DNA of 64,000 nucleotides, taken from Ovis canadensis (lineage: Eukaryota; Chordata; Mammalia; Artiodactyla; Bovidae). Made by a program: the position numbers and the translations under genes. Where the stretch lies: contig NC_091256.1 of NCBI RefSeq assembly GCF_042477335.2, forward strand, positions 25,572,501-25,636,500. The letters run 5' to 3'. Under the pieces are notes generated by a model. That model was given only the letters and a program-made list of their open reading frames with translations. It was not told the DNA's origin and ran no database searches. The stretch's first letter is position 1. Every line of letters begins with the position of its first letter. This document shows positions 22,551 to 34,977 of this stretch, one piece after another.

Positions 22551-23913
22551 TTGATATATAAATATAAATATAACTGTTTGTACTTGATAGAATAATATAT
22601 TACATTTCATTATTTGGAAGAATGTGGCTTTTTAAATGAATGCTATCACTTTGGGAATTGGGGACTTTATTTTGATGATTCAAATATTTATATTTACAAA
22701 TTTTAATATTAGTGATTATGCATGTTAAGAAGCTACTTCATAGAGCAATGCAGTAGTTGCGCAGACTGAGAAATTTAATGAATGGGCCTATGACCTTGGC
22801 AAATTAGGCAATTCTCTTTAGATTTTTTTCCATACAAAACAATCTATAAGGGATTGAGACAGAGAGAAAAAGAGAGAAATACTGACTAGAATATGTGGTA
22901 AAACATAAACAATTGGTTAATCTAACCAATTGTTGAAGGATATATGTGTTTACTAGTTTCTTAGCTTATCTGTGCATTTTACATTTTTCAAAATAAAAAA
23001 AGAAAGATCTTTGACACAATTATTTATGAAACTTCTTTGCATTCACAAGGTCCCAAGTGGATTTTATTTCCTCAGAAAATACTTTAGACATTTAGTGAAA
23101 ATCGGTCCAAGTGCAGATATAAAAGCAATCATATAGCATGAAATGTTAATTGTTTAATAAATATGAATCATTAGCATTGGAATACCAACTAAATATTGGA
23201 TAATGAATTAACATGGTTTACATGATGATCCTCAATGATTTGACTAATGATTCTAAAGGGTAATAAGTCTGTATCAGTGATTCCTAATCTGCTTTTCATC
23301 TTTGTAGTTTCAGTTATATTAGAAATTCACTTGTCATATGATAGAACATATTTTATTTTACACATTTCCCTATTCTATGAATTTCAAATGCACATAAGGT
23401 GTCAACATTTTAGGTAAAAGTAGTGCATCACTACCCTGGAATAAGATTATGGAGAGTTAGTGAGGAAGACTAATTTAATATACTAGAATACATATATATA
23501 TCATATTTTATGCATTTACTGTATATTACATGTATTGGTATATATTACTAAGTATGTAACATATTCTCAGTGTGTTTTTTTCTGAGTAGATTCTCAAGGC
23601 CATTAGGTATTTACAAGTAATAATAATGTGTGAATTGATAATGTTCTCACTAAATTTTATTTTATGATAAATGATTTGTTACAAGTAGACCATGTACTAA
23701 ATATATATTTTTAAGTAGTATGATATTTCAATAGTCTTTCTTTTATTTTATGAAAAGGGAATCTAGAGCAATACTACTTTTTAATATAAATTCATGTTTT
23801 TGTTTTTAATACATTTAATATATCTCTTTTATTATTCATAAAATATGCCCTTACATGTTCTGTATTGTGCATTGACGTTGTTATTTCCTTAACTGTTCTC
23901 TTAGGCACTTATG
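22551..23913. other. Intron 1 sequence, nothing recognised
   Basis: AT-rich. It holds the perfect inverted repeat at 22908-22934. No repeat family or reading frame identified. Confidence 0.5.
22908..22934. repeat. Perfect inverted repeat, 12-bp arms
   Basis: AACAATTGGTTA and TAACCAATTGTT are separated by 3 bases (ATC), so the segment can form a short hairpin. Each arm contains CCAAT/ATTGG and CAATTG. Confidence 0.8.
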
Positions 23914-23914
23914 C

Positions 23915-24178
23915 CACGGGGTGGCAGAAAAGTTGGAAATGACTTAGTGACTAAACAACAAGAAAAAGAGAACAGAAATCTGCCTGGGCTTCCCTGGTGG
24001 CTCAGCTGGTAAAGAATCCACCTACAATACAGGAGACCTGGATTCGATCCCTGAATTGGGAAGATCCCCTGGAAAAGGGAACGGCTACCCACTCCAGTAT
24101 TCTGGCCTGGAGAATTCCGTGGACTGTATAGTCCATGGGGTCACAAAGTGTCAGACACGTCTGAGCGATTTTCACTCA
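23915..24178 (+). repeat. Bov-tA SINE plus an extra 3' fragment
   Basis: A full Bov-tA covers 23986-24178, with the tRNA B-box (GATTCGATCCC). An older 3' fragment (GGGGTGGCAGAAAAG... GACTTAGTGACTAAACAACA) is immediately upstream at 23915-23963. Confidence 0.85.
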
Positions 24179-24689
24179 CTAGGCATTTATTCAGGAATAG
24201 TAAACTTGAGATCATTTTGTGCTATCCCTGCACTCCAGGGAATAGAATTGATGAATTATTTATAATTTTCAGTTTCATACTACCTCATGATTTCTTTTCC
24301 TAATAGTACCTCTGAGTTTAGCTGTTTTCTTGTGACTTCCAAATATCCTCAAAGGAATCTACTCATTACTTTTGCCATTGGTAATAGAGCTCACGAAATT
24401 ATCATATTATAATAAAGACAATGCAGTAATAATTTTAAAATTAGTACTCATGTACAAGGGTAATTCACATGTGCATTTACCTGCTTTTTTGAAAAATCAG
24501 ATAAATGATGTCTTTTTGTTCATGAATATGGAGCCTAATGGTCACTTGTTCTAAGGATTTTTGAAAGCCTAGATATAATAATGTGTTAATGTGTTTTAAC
24601 TCTACTTATCTTCTCGTTTTGTAACTCTGCGAAGTTGTTTCTTACGGAAGACTTCAATAGAACTGTTAGGTATCATACTTGGGTCGTCG

Positions 24690-24895
24690 TTGTTGCTGTT
24701 GTTTAGTTGCTGAGTTGTGTCCGACTCTGTGACCTCATGGACTCTAGCAAGCCAGGCTTCTCTGTCCATGGGGATTCCTGGGCAAGAATGCTGTAGTGGG
24801 TTGCCATTTCCTTCTCCAGAGGATCTTTCTGACCACGGATTGAACCTGTGTTTCCTGCATTGGCAGGTGGATTCAGTACTGCTGAGCCACCAAAG
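24690..24895 (-). repeat. Bov-tA SINE
   Basis: Reverse body (GTTTAGTTGCTGAGTTGTGTCC...) and head (TTTCCTGCATTGGCAGG... GCTGAGCCACC). Moderately diverged. Confidence 0.9.
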
Positions 24896-24899
24896 ACCT

Positions 24900-27329
24900 T
24901 ATAATATAATGATTTCTATAGATCTTCCAAATTACTTAAATTTGGGCAGGATTCTTGTTCCCATGTGCTAATAAACTGTTTTGTCAGAAAAACTCATTTC
25001 TAAAGAGAAGAGGGAAACATGTACACATATCAGAAGTTGAAGAAACACAAATAAATCTAACACTAACATTTTTAGGCAGTTTCCCTGGACACAATTTAAG
25101 AAAATCTTTCCAGCTTTCTATGTATTATAAGTAAGAACTATGAATATCCTGATACAGATTCAACCTATTTGTAAAGAAAAATATTAAAAGCAGTCGTTCT
25201 GGGTAATTATATACTAAAAAATTACAGAATTTTAGGATAGTACCTTAAGTGGCATCTGGGTCAATCATATCCTACATTTATGTTAATAACATGCTGTATC
25301 TTAACAAAATCATGTACTTGACCTTAAAGAGTTGGATTTAATTTGAAGGTATATAATTATATGATTTTGTACCAGTATAAAATATGCTTTAAAACACTCC
25401 TAATGTCCTCACTACATGCTAGGTAGTATTCTAGATAATTTAGATAAGAAAATACAACTTTTGGGTAGCAGTGATTGTGTTGTTTATTTGAATACATTTG
25501 ATCAAGAAAACAAAAATGTGTTTCACAAAGATAAGAAATATTTGTTAGTCATTATGTGTTATACTTTACCATTATACATAATAATAATTATTAGTTTATG
25601 AATAAAAATAAAATATATTGTTTTTAAGGAAAATGGCATAGCTTCCACATAAAAACTATATGGAAGAAAAATTTATTTTCTTCATCAGAACTGGAAGTTA
25701 TGACCTAAATCATTTGACAGTGTTATGTTTCTACAAATAATTAATGGGGAATCAGGGTTTTTTAACTTCTATTCCAAAATCTTTTTATTATATGATATTG
25801 TCTTTTCTTATGCTCAATCATTTTTAAAGCATCATCACTTGTAAGGTGTCCCACATTGCTTACAGATGAGGTCATTTTTTAGTCATCACATTTAAAATTC
25901 ACCACAGAAACAACTCATAATATTGGGGTGAATTAGGTAGTGTATGGATTTTGGACCTTATAATTGTATAGAGGGTGAAACTGAATCTGATGACCTAGGT
26001 CAATCATATCATATCATTGTTTTGAGATACTTTTTAGGTGCAAAATTGCTGTATATCTTTCATATTGAAATAGTTTAGGATTAAATTATGAATTAAAGGT
26101 TTATAACTAAAAGCAAATTAAGCTTATCAATCAATTTAACCTAACACCAAAGAAATATGGCAACCATTATAGTTAAAATATTTTACTTAATACTGTGCAT
26201 ATTGATTGCTCTCTAAAAGAGATTTTACTGACCCAAAATGCTCACAATCAGACTTTCCTGCTAGTCAGAATTTATCTATTGCAGAGTTTTATGTGGTATA
26301 AATAATAATATTGAAAAGGTTTTATGAGATGGAAAGTAAAATGGAATTCAGATATTTGTAGAATATTTTGCATAACCTATAGACTGAACTGAACTGAACT
26401 GATAGATATTGTATCAGTTGTTTTGTGTAAAGTCATTACACTGTATCACACTGGGATGATACCTACTGTTACTATAGTTTTGAATGACTATAAAATTAGT
26501 GTATGTATTTTCATAGTTTATATATAATATGCATCTTTTTGTTGTGTATATGAATTTTATTGATATGCCAATTTATCTTTTGAATAACACACAGATGCAC
26601 ATTTAAATCTTTCAGAGTCCTAGAAATTACTTAATTATGATTCTGTTTAAATAATCAGGAAATTTTTTCCCTATCAGAATAATGGAAAAATATCTAAATA
26701 AACATGCTTACCCCCACTCCTACCCACCCTCACACCCATCCATCTATCTAAATATAGAGCTAGATAAATGGCAGATGCATAAACACACACACAATATTAT
26801 TTATGTATTCTAAGACCCACAGTTCCATTCCATCTTAGTTTATCTATATTATGGAAATAACTACCTGCATAATTTTAATTAATTTAAAGCCTATCTCTAA
26901 AAGAAGTAAAGGATAAAATATATGTACTGTTAAAATTTACAACATAACTTATTAAATAAACATATCAAGTGTTTCTTTTGAAACTGTTCAGTGTCGTAAA
27001 ACATTTATGCTGAAAAAGTAATTATGAGTGAAAGTTTCTGATGATCATTGCTCAGAGTGGGCTTTAGTGATCCACTGTATGATGTTGCCCTGACAAGGTT
27101 TGTTGGAACTCAGTGACTTATTTTCTAACAAATGAAGAAACAACCTAAGTATGAAAGAGCTCTGGAAAAAAAGAAATCATTTTGGTGTACTACTTGCGAT
27201 TGACTTTTGCCATCATCTAATTTAAGACAATGGTATTAGACTTTTAAAAAAGGATTTTCCACCTCAGCACCTTAACTGCTAGAAAAGAACCTTCCAGGGG
27301 CTAACTAATTGCCTGTGTATTTTGTCTAG
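24900..27329. other. Repeat-poor intron 1 sequence before the coding exon
   Basis: No lineage-specific SINE. The only hint is an 18-base (ACTGA)n-type run at about 26386-26402 that matches the BovB 3' tip but is too short to call. It ends at the BRINP3 splice acceptor. Confidence 0.5.
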
Positions 27330-27379
27330 GTGTTGAGGGAAAGCTAAGAGAATGAAGGCTCTAAGTCCCCAGTGGAAGC
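27330..27379 (+). other. BRINP3: BRINP3 5' UTR part of the start-codon exon, with likely splice acceptor
   Basis: The non-coding part of the exon probably begins at 27330, just after TTTGTCTAG (AG at 27328-27329) with a modest pyrimidine tract before it. A second acceptor with a better pyrimidine run, TTTTCCACCTCAG, has its AG at 27266-27267 and would lengthen the exon by 62 bases. I cannot choose between them without a transcript. BRINP3 is expected to have a non-coding first exon, so an acceptor here is required. The segment contains an upstream ATG, described separately. Confidence 0.6.
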
Positions 27380-27408
27380 ATGATATGGCGGAGCAGAGCT
27401 GGTGCTGA
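27352..27408 (+). promoter_or_regulatory. Overlapping upstream ORF in the BRINP3 5' UTR
   Basis: An ATG at 27352 opens an 18-codon frame ending at TGA 27406-27408. It runs out of frame across the BRINP3 start at 27380. The peptide ([18 protein letters not shown]) has no recognisable function. The uORF ATG has A at -3 and A at +4, so it is a plausible initiation site. Ribosomes that used it would bypass the main start, so the likely effect is translational dampening. Both candidate acceptors leave this ATG in the mRNA. The next in-frame BRINP3 Met (residue 15, 27422-27424) lies just after the uORF stop and could serve for re-initiation. Confidence 0.5.
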
Positions 27409-27615
27409 ATTGTTCTCTCTGATGGCTCCATGGGAGTGGATAGCACTGAGTCTTCATTGCTGGGTTTTAGCGGTTGCTGCTGTTTCGGATCAGCATGCCA
27501 CAAGCCCCTTCGACTGGCTCCTCTCTGATAAGGGACCCTTCCATCGTTCACAGGAATACACAGATTTTGTGGACAGAAGCCGGCAGGGATTTAGCACAAG
27601 ATACAAGATATACAG
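27380..27615 (+). CDS. BRINP3: BRINP3 first coding exon (residues 1-78, partial CDS)
   Basis: This exon encodes the N-terminus of BRINP3 (FAM5C), a neural protein of the BRINP family that enters the secretory pathway. BRINPs carry a MACPF-like domain and are linked to cell-cycle restraint in neurons; that role is family knowledge, not visible here. Seen directly: the start ATG at 27380 has A at -3. Residues 1-14 are a short polar leader ([10 protein letters not shown]...). Residues 15-36 are hydrophobic ([17 protein letters not shown]) and look like a signal peptide. The mature N-terminus follows with [12 protein letters not shown], then [16 protein letters not shown]. The last two motifs are shared with BRINP1 and BRINP2, while the leader and the DQHATSP stretch identify BRINP3. 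The exon ends after 78 codons plus two bases (AG of an Arg codon) at CAG|GTATGA, so it is phase 2. The MACPF domain would begin in the next exon, which is not in this window. The reading frame is intact. Confidence 0.95.
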
Positions 27616-30600
27616 GTATGAAGCAAAGGGAAAGCAATGGCAGAGATGTCTTCCTTGAAGGTGGTGGATAAGTAAGTTGCTCTAAGGGCAAGTTTCAGAT
27701 GGGAAAGGGTTTTATATGAAGGGTTATTATTTGTCATTCACCACGGTAAAGTTTTCTGGTTATTTGCAAAGTATTTCTTGTAGATGCAACTTCTTCCAGA
27801 AAGACTGGATAATGGTGACCATTTGTGTACCACTCCCAAATTCTAGACTGCTACCCTGCTGTAAATTCAGTTCACTGTGACGCTGGGTTTATCGCTTTAA
27901 ATGCTCAAAATTTTGAATCAGAATTTCTTGAATGGCATTTCCTTTCTACCTTGTACCATGCTTTGTTAACCTTTTTTAGCTTAAATGGAAATGGCATCTT
28001 CTATGAATCACTGAGAAAGAAGTTGAGTCACCTCATCATTTTTTACCTTCAAGGTAATTGCACATTCAGAAGCTGGAGGAAATGGCCATGGGATAAAAAG
28101 GAAATGCACGTAAATAGGATCTGGGAGCAAGGGCCAAGAAAAAGGAAGAGATGGAGATATATGGCTTTTAACTTTCACTGCTCTTCTAAGCTTGAATCTA
28201 AATAAGTTACACAAAAGGAGTCATACATTAAATCTGTCAGACTGCTTGCTTCCCACAAGTGCAGTGAATCCATTAAGTAGAGGGGTATACAAGTGGTTGC
28301 CTGAATGGGTTAGATTGCATTGATCTATGCCATAAAGAACGTTTTATGAAGGTTATCGGTTTGGTTTGTTTTTTCATGATAGAAGTTTACAATTCCCAGA
28401 GACTGGTTTAGCATGCATGCAGAAGCAACATTTCATTTTGTATTGGTGTTTGTATCTGTGTAGTTCCTGTTATATAAATATTTTATTTTATGTTATATGC
28501 GCACCAGAGGGCACTGTGCTTCTGATCTGTATGTAGTCTTTCATATAGCATTCTGAGAAATGTATAAATCCGATCAGCCATGCATATTTACAGAAGAGAC
28601 TGAGGGTACTAAACATGTTCTGTAAGGCATCACGCAATTCTTGCTCTATGTGAGTGTGTCCCTTTATTCCAGGCAGCCAGAGCACTGTCACAAGTCTGCA
28701 AAAAAGAATTATTCTACACTAGTGAATGAAATGACAAGTATTAAAGGTTTCCTTTCTGAAATACACCAGGAAGCAGTCAATATATTATGATTCCAGTTAT
28801 AATCATTTTTACATGTTTTTGTGGGTTTAGCCAGATTTCTTTCACAGACTGAGTGAAGCTATTAAATTTCAGAGAGTGAGACTGTCTTCTGTTTCAGCAT
28901 TCTGAAGAAAAATTTTTAACAGTCTCTCAAACAGACTGATGCCAGAGCATGTCTCAATGATCCATGGCATCTCTGTTGGGAGGTCTGAGGTCTTGTCTTG
29001 TGTGTGATTGTTGAGCTTTGGATTGTCGATTGATTGGCTGTGAGTTGCAAACATGGCTTGACACGTGTACAGAGGTTCTTGGCTGAATGAAAGAGGCAAT
29101 CTTTGGATTACCACAGTGAAAGGTAATAAAGAAAATAATGCCTTGCGATTGGTGTGTAGGGTTCATGCATTCCCTGTTGTCTTCATGTTTCTCTATTCAT
29201 AAAGACCTTCAGTAACTCTCTACGCCTCATCCTTCTTATGTTTTTACTGTTGTGGTTTGAATAAACATAAATGGGAATTGTTTATTTATAAACAATGCAC
29301 TAAGATGTCCCTGTCCTTCTGCCTGGACCAGACTACAACTTATATAGCCTTTGACACATTGGCTGATGATGCTATGATCAGTGATGGTTGCTATAAAATG
29401 CATGGTGTAGTATACTCATAAGGATTCCATTTGCCTTGGCACTGTGAGATATTTCATCTGTCCAACGAGTACTTCTTCACATTTCAGAGAATGCTGTCTA
29501 CCTGGCTCTTTGATATAATAGATGGGTTAATATGGGTATGAGTTTTCCCTAGTGAAGTTGACTTTATTTTTGAGAACTTGAGAATCTAATTCAAAGATTA
29601 GAATGGATTTCTGGCTTTGTTTAGTTATTACCTCTGTGTTAAATATTTGTCTTAATAATTTTTAGAGACTTATGTTTCATAAATATTTAATTACTGAATT
29701 AGTGAATATCTAAGACACATAAGTGGAAAATTAGTATTTTTCACTATTAAGCACTAAATTTATTATTTTATCATTTATCATTTTATCTACAAGTGCTTAT
29801 TACTGTCATAATCTTCTTTTTGCAAGTTATTGCATTGACATAATATCTGAAATGCTTTAGCTATAAATGTACAACATATTAAGCCTGAATAATTAGGTCA
29901 AATTTCTTTCAGTTGTCAGTCTTCATTTTATCTTCTTTTCCAGTAACATATTTTTCTTTTCACCTCAAATATAGAACAACAAGATCATAACAACTGAACA
30001 TTGCCAGAATCATAGTTAGGACTTAAAGTAAAAGGAACCACCGTTTTTTTTTGTTGTTGTTGTTGATAGTGTGCATTTGTGTCAACTATCAAGTCTTATT
30101 TTTAAATTGAAGTGTATTATATTTTTAGGTTTTCTTCTGAAGCTACGTTAAAAATATGACGTGATTACTTTATGAGCAAATCATTGAATTGAAGACCTAG
30201 AATGAGGTTGCTAACACTTAAATTGTTATTTGGTTAAATATTAAAGATTGGATTTTCCACTATATTTTAGCTAAAGATGGATAATGGAACTTAGGGTAAG
30301 CATTTTAAGTAAGTGTTCTCACTTTTAGAAAGTGAACTATGCCTGGAGAAATTTTGCCCATGTAAAGCACAAAATAAGAGTACACTTGGCCCCTCAATAA
30401 GTGGAAGCCTTGTGATGGCAGTTATTATGGTCTAGAAACACCCTCAGTCAGTAGGCCCACCAGCAAACATATAATTTCTTCCACACCACAGAAATCCTCA
30501 TCCTTTTAATAAATTATAGGGGCTCTGAACAAGGGACACACTTTTGGTATTTCTGACACTATTATCTTGAACCAGGGATACGAATTCTAAGATAAAATAG

Positions 30601-31050
30601 ATGGTGATTTTTATCCCACAAAAAAGATATTTCTCGTGTAAATCTTCATATACGTTGCTAGAAAATGAAAGTCTTTTTTTGCCCCCTAACTTTTACCATT
30701 CTTTTTTTAACTACATGTGTAAGAAAATCATGGGGGGGAGTAATGATGCTTTTCTTATAACTTTAAAGAATAATATTACTATGTATCATTTTACTACAAC
30801 TTAGCTTGCTTCCTCAGAGCGATTTTTCAAAGCAAAATTTGAATGAGAATAAAAGACAATAGGGATAAATATGATGCCTTATTGGTCTTGGTAATGTTCC
30901 CTGAGAAAAATTATATTTAAAGAATGACTTGGAAGGGATAAGATAGTCTAGAAAAAAAGTAAGTGTTTGGACACTTCATGACAGGGGTAGAATGTGGGGT
31001 AGGGGAGAGTTTTGAATAAATGGTTCTGCAGTTTGGGTAGCCATGTGTGA
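27616..31050. other. Repeat-poor start of BRINP3 intron 2
   Basis: 3.4 kb without a recognised SINE or LINE. The 126-codon frame at 27825-28205 has no domain or splice context and is treated as chance. Confidence 0.5.
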
Positions 31051-31054
31051 AAAG

Positions 31055-31288
31055 CAGTTTTGCAGGTGGCTCGGTGGTAACGATACCAACTGGAAGGCAG
31101 GAGACGCAAGAGATGCAAGAGACGCGGGCTCAGTTCCTGGGTTGGGAAGATCCCCTGGAGGAAGAAATGACAACCCACTTCAGTATTCTTGCCTGGAAAA
31201 TCCTGTGGACAGAGGAGCCTAGTGAGCTATAGTCCACTGGGTCAAAAAGAGTCCGACATGACTGAGTGACTGAGAGCACACACATGAG
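31055..31288 (+). repeat. Bov-tA SINE
   Basis: Head (GGTGGCTCGGTGGTAACG) with a small internal duplication of GAGA(T/C)GCAA, then a full body to GACTGAGTGACTGAGAGC. Confidence 0.9.
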
Positions 31289-33211
31289 AAAAATAGAAAT
31301 GAGATCTCTTTCCAGTATCATATTCACAAATCTACTTCATAGGGAATACAAATCTAAATAAGAAAGGCAAAAATATTACATTTCTAGGAGAAAGAGGAAA
31401 ACACTTTCAGATATGTAGGTATTTCCTAGAATTAAAAGCATTAAACAACCAAAACCCTGATCAATTCAGGTATATTAACGTTAACAAGAGTGTAGCCACC
31501 AGCAGGATCCTGGATGAATCTCCCAAGCAGGATGTTAAGTTCAAGAAGCATAACACAGGAAACATTTGCACATAATCTGATTTTATTACACGAAGTTCAC
31601 AAAACAGGCAAAACTAAATTCCATTTAGATATGCATGCCTAAACATGGTTGGTAATACCTAAAAAATTCCCAAGGAAAAGACTATAACAAAAGTCAAGAT
31701 AGCAGTTATCTCCATGAGGACGGGAGAAGGATGGGGTTTTTAAGGGAAAATGAGTGATCTCTAAAATAATAACAATACTCTTAAACTGCTTAGTTGTTAC
31801 ACTCATGTATAGACTCTAAATATTTTAGACAATTATTCATATGGATTTTATATTTCATAATCATTTAATAAGTAAATACATATTGTGTCAGCTTTGAATT
31901 AAAAAACTGAAATCCTCAGATTAAGTAGATTAATTTTTTTCTTTGAGTTATTCGCAAATCCAATATTAAAGTTTATTAAGCCCTTTTGCATTCTATAGGA
32001 ATCTTCAATTATGTGCTCTGATACAAAATTATATTTTGGTACATATACATGCATTTCTGTACAAAAAAACAAATTTTTCCTTGTTGCTTACAAAGACCTT
32101 CCATTTTTTTAATATGTGATTTTTACTGTAGCCCTTTATTGATGATACTGTATCAATTTCAAAAAGCTACCGTCCAGAGATTTTAAATAGTATGTCTGTA
32201 AACAGCAGACATGTTAAAAAATAATTAAAACCCATACTTTTGAAATTAAATTCATTAATCATTTTACCACAGTTAAGTAAAACCAAAAGTTTCCATAGAT
32301 AATGACCACATCTTTGCAATTAAATCTTCTAATATATAAAAACAAACCCTTTGCACAACTTACGTCTTTCTCTGTTCACATTTATTAGTCAGGTTTGTTC
32401 AATAAATATACCCTTGATTTATTTGCCAGAGATCTAATAAAATTGTATCAGATTTTTACAGTCACATCTCATGGTGACTCAGATCTCCCCATATTTACGA
32501 TTTTGCATATTTGGCTTTGGGCTATTGGCTTTGGGCTTGGCCTTTGCCTTCTCTTGTCAGTCTGGCATCAGCAAATATGATGCAAGTAGAAGCTTATAAA
32601 AGTGCCTGTGCACTTGCCTTGCATTGAATCAGATCTGAAAACAACCTCTGAAGAAGTTCAGTCTAGACCGATAGAGCAGAAGAAACCACGCAGAGCAGAG
32701 AGGAACCAGGCCAGATGATGTGTTTTGGACCTGACAGCCTCCAGACCGAAAAAATCACCACATGAGGAAGTGGGGCCATCCCAGGATACTCAGACCTAGC
32801 TGATCTGGTAGAAAACTGAAAACCACATTAATGAGAAGGCATACTGGAAGAATCAGACAGCTGAGCCCAGCTCATAATGCTCATTCATTCACAGAATCAT
32901 TAATAAGCAAACACCAAATCTTTCTTTAAGCCTCTAAGTTTTGGGAAGGTTTTCTATGTACCACATATAATTGATACAAGTATTTTTTTTATCAGGAATA
33001 TAAATTGGACAGGTATTTATTAGTGATATAAATAATCACTATATACTAAATCACTAAATAATCATGATATAGTAATCATGATATCATTTACAAAAGAACA
33101 TTAAGAATGTATATATTTTTTAAAGAAAAAAGGAGATTCTGGTTTAAAATGTCTTCTAAATAGCAGTTCTTTATAGCATCACTTTAATTTTTCTATTTAA
33201 AACAGTGTAAA
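31289..33211. other. Intron 2 sequence, nothing recognised
   Basis: No gene or ruminant repeat identified. 32600-32900 is somewhat richer in G+C and could be an old repeat of unknown type. Confidence 0.45.
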
Positions 33212-33487
33212 TTCAACAGTTCCGTTGCTCAGTCATGTCCGACTCTTTGCCACCCCATGGACTGCAGCATGCCAGGCCTCCCTGTCCATCGCCAACTCCA
33301 GGAGTTTACTCAAACTCATGTCTGTTGAGTTGGTGATGACATCCAACCATCTCATCCTCTATTGTGCCTTTTCCTGCCTTCAATCTTTTCCAACCTCAGG
33401 GTCTTTTCCAATGAGTCAGCTCTTTACATCAGGTGGCCAAAGTATTGGAGTTTCATCTGCAGCATCAGTCTTTCCAATGAATATTCG
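33212..33487 (-). mobile_element. BovB LINE 3' end, 5'-truncated
   Basis: Reverse BovB 3' end from GTTGCTCAGTCATGTCCGAC to TCCAATGAATATTC. It is the same stretch as the left part of the 17.5 kb copy. No coding capacity remains. Confidence 0.9.
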
Positions 33488-33867
33488 GGGGTATTGAAAG
33501 CTCATAACATAGTAACTTGGTTGGCATTCAACTTTCTGCCAGAATATGAGAAGCATTTTAATGGTTATATGAATCAATGATTAGCAAATATATTTTAATG
33601 CTTAAGACAGAGCAAGCCCAGTAGCCTTGACAGAGGTGACACTTACTGTAAATACAGTTGGGAATTATATCATTACTATCAGCTACCTGCTCAGAAACCC
33701 AGAGGTGGCTCCAAATAGGAATTGTGCAGTTGTCTCTCTCCTGCAGAACTCTGCCTTGTGATGCAACCAGAGTATAAATATTCAATTTCTCTCTTTTCCA
33801 TGATATTTGGAGATGGTAGTTCTCAAGAATAGTGTGGTAGGTAGAGGTTTTGGCAGATAAGCATGAC

Positions 33868-34115
33868 CCAAGATCCCCTGGAGAAGTGATTGGCTACCCA
33901 CTCCAGTATTCTTGGAATTTCCCGGTGGCTCAGATGGTAAAGAATCCATCTGCAATGCAGGAGACCTGGGTTCAATCCCTTCTGGGTTGGGAAGATCCCC
34001 TGGGTGGAGGGCATGACAATCCATGCCTATATTCTTGCCTGGAGAACCCCCATGGACAGAAGAGCCTGGTGAGCTACAGTTGCAAAGAGTTGGACACAAC
34101 TAAGCACAGTACAGC
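33868..34115 (+). repeat. Bov-tA SINE with a partial copy in front
   Basis: A body fragment (AGATCCCCTGGAGAAG... CCAGTATTCTTGG, 33868-33914) precedes a full Bov-tA (33915-34115, B-box GGTTCAATCCC). Confidence 0.9.
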
Positions 34116-34751
34116 ATGCAATATTTAGGACATACTTATACTAAAAAATAATTTGTTTATTTACACTCTACTTTTACTAATTGACATGTTTTATTTGCAA
34201 ATTCTGGCCAGTCTAGGAGGAAATAAGTGATTACTGACATTAACAATTATGTATCAGTGACAAAGATGCCCAGAAGTAAATTTGGAACAGGAAAGGGAAG
34301 AGCCCAGAATGTAGTGAAATCTATCTTTGTAGCATTAAGTGGAGTGGGAAAATTTATGTTTATTTAAATTTTAAAAATAGGAACTGGGAAAAATAAGTTC
34401 AAATATTATTGCAAACTTAAGACAGATATAAAATAAAACTCAGCATTACATCTTAAATTTCCTTGCTATATATGAAAACAAAAATATAAAAGCTTAAAGG
34501 TTAAATAAAAATGATAAATATAACTTAAAACAAGGTAGCTACAGAAAAATATAGTTAATGTAATGAATGTAAATATTTCAAGCTCCAAAAATAATTGGAA
34601 TAAAACATTTAGTAAAATATGCTTCTTATAGCAAAGTTACTTAAAACAAAATTGCACCTAACAGAAAAGGCCATAAAATGTAAAAAAGATGATCTAATAT
34701 CTTAAAGTCCATATGATACCCTCTAGTGGATAACAGTGTTTTATGGAGCAT

Positions 34752-34968
34752 GTATATCTTCCCTGATGGCTCAGCGGTAAAGAATCCGCTCACCTATGCA
34801 GGAGACATTGGTTCAATCCCTGGGTCGGGAAGATTCCTTGGAGAAAGAAATGGAAACCCTCACCAATATTCTTGCCTGAAAATTTTCATGGAACAGAGGA
34901 GCCTGGTGGGCTACAATCCATGGGGTTACAAAAGAGTTGGATGCAACTTAGCTACTAAATAACAACAG
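34752..34968 (+). repeat. Bov-tA SINE with 9-bp target duplication
   Basis: Full length with head and body. ATGGAGCAT flanks it at 34743-34751 and 34969-34977. Confidence 0.9.
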
Positions 34969-34977
34969 ATGGAGCAT

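Noticed and set aside
26386..26402. Short (ACTGA)n run resembling the BovB 3' tip
   Set aside because: Only about 18 bases match and no BovB body precedes it; it may be a simple repeat.
27825..28205. 126-codon frame just after the BRINP3 exon
   Set aside because: Intronic, with no acceptor in phase with the upstream exon and no similarity to BRINP sequence.
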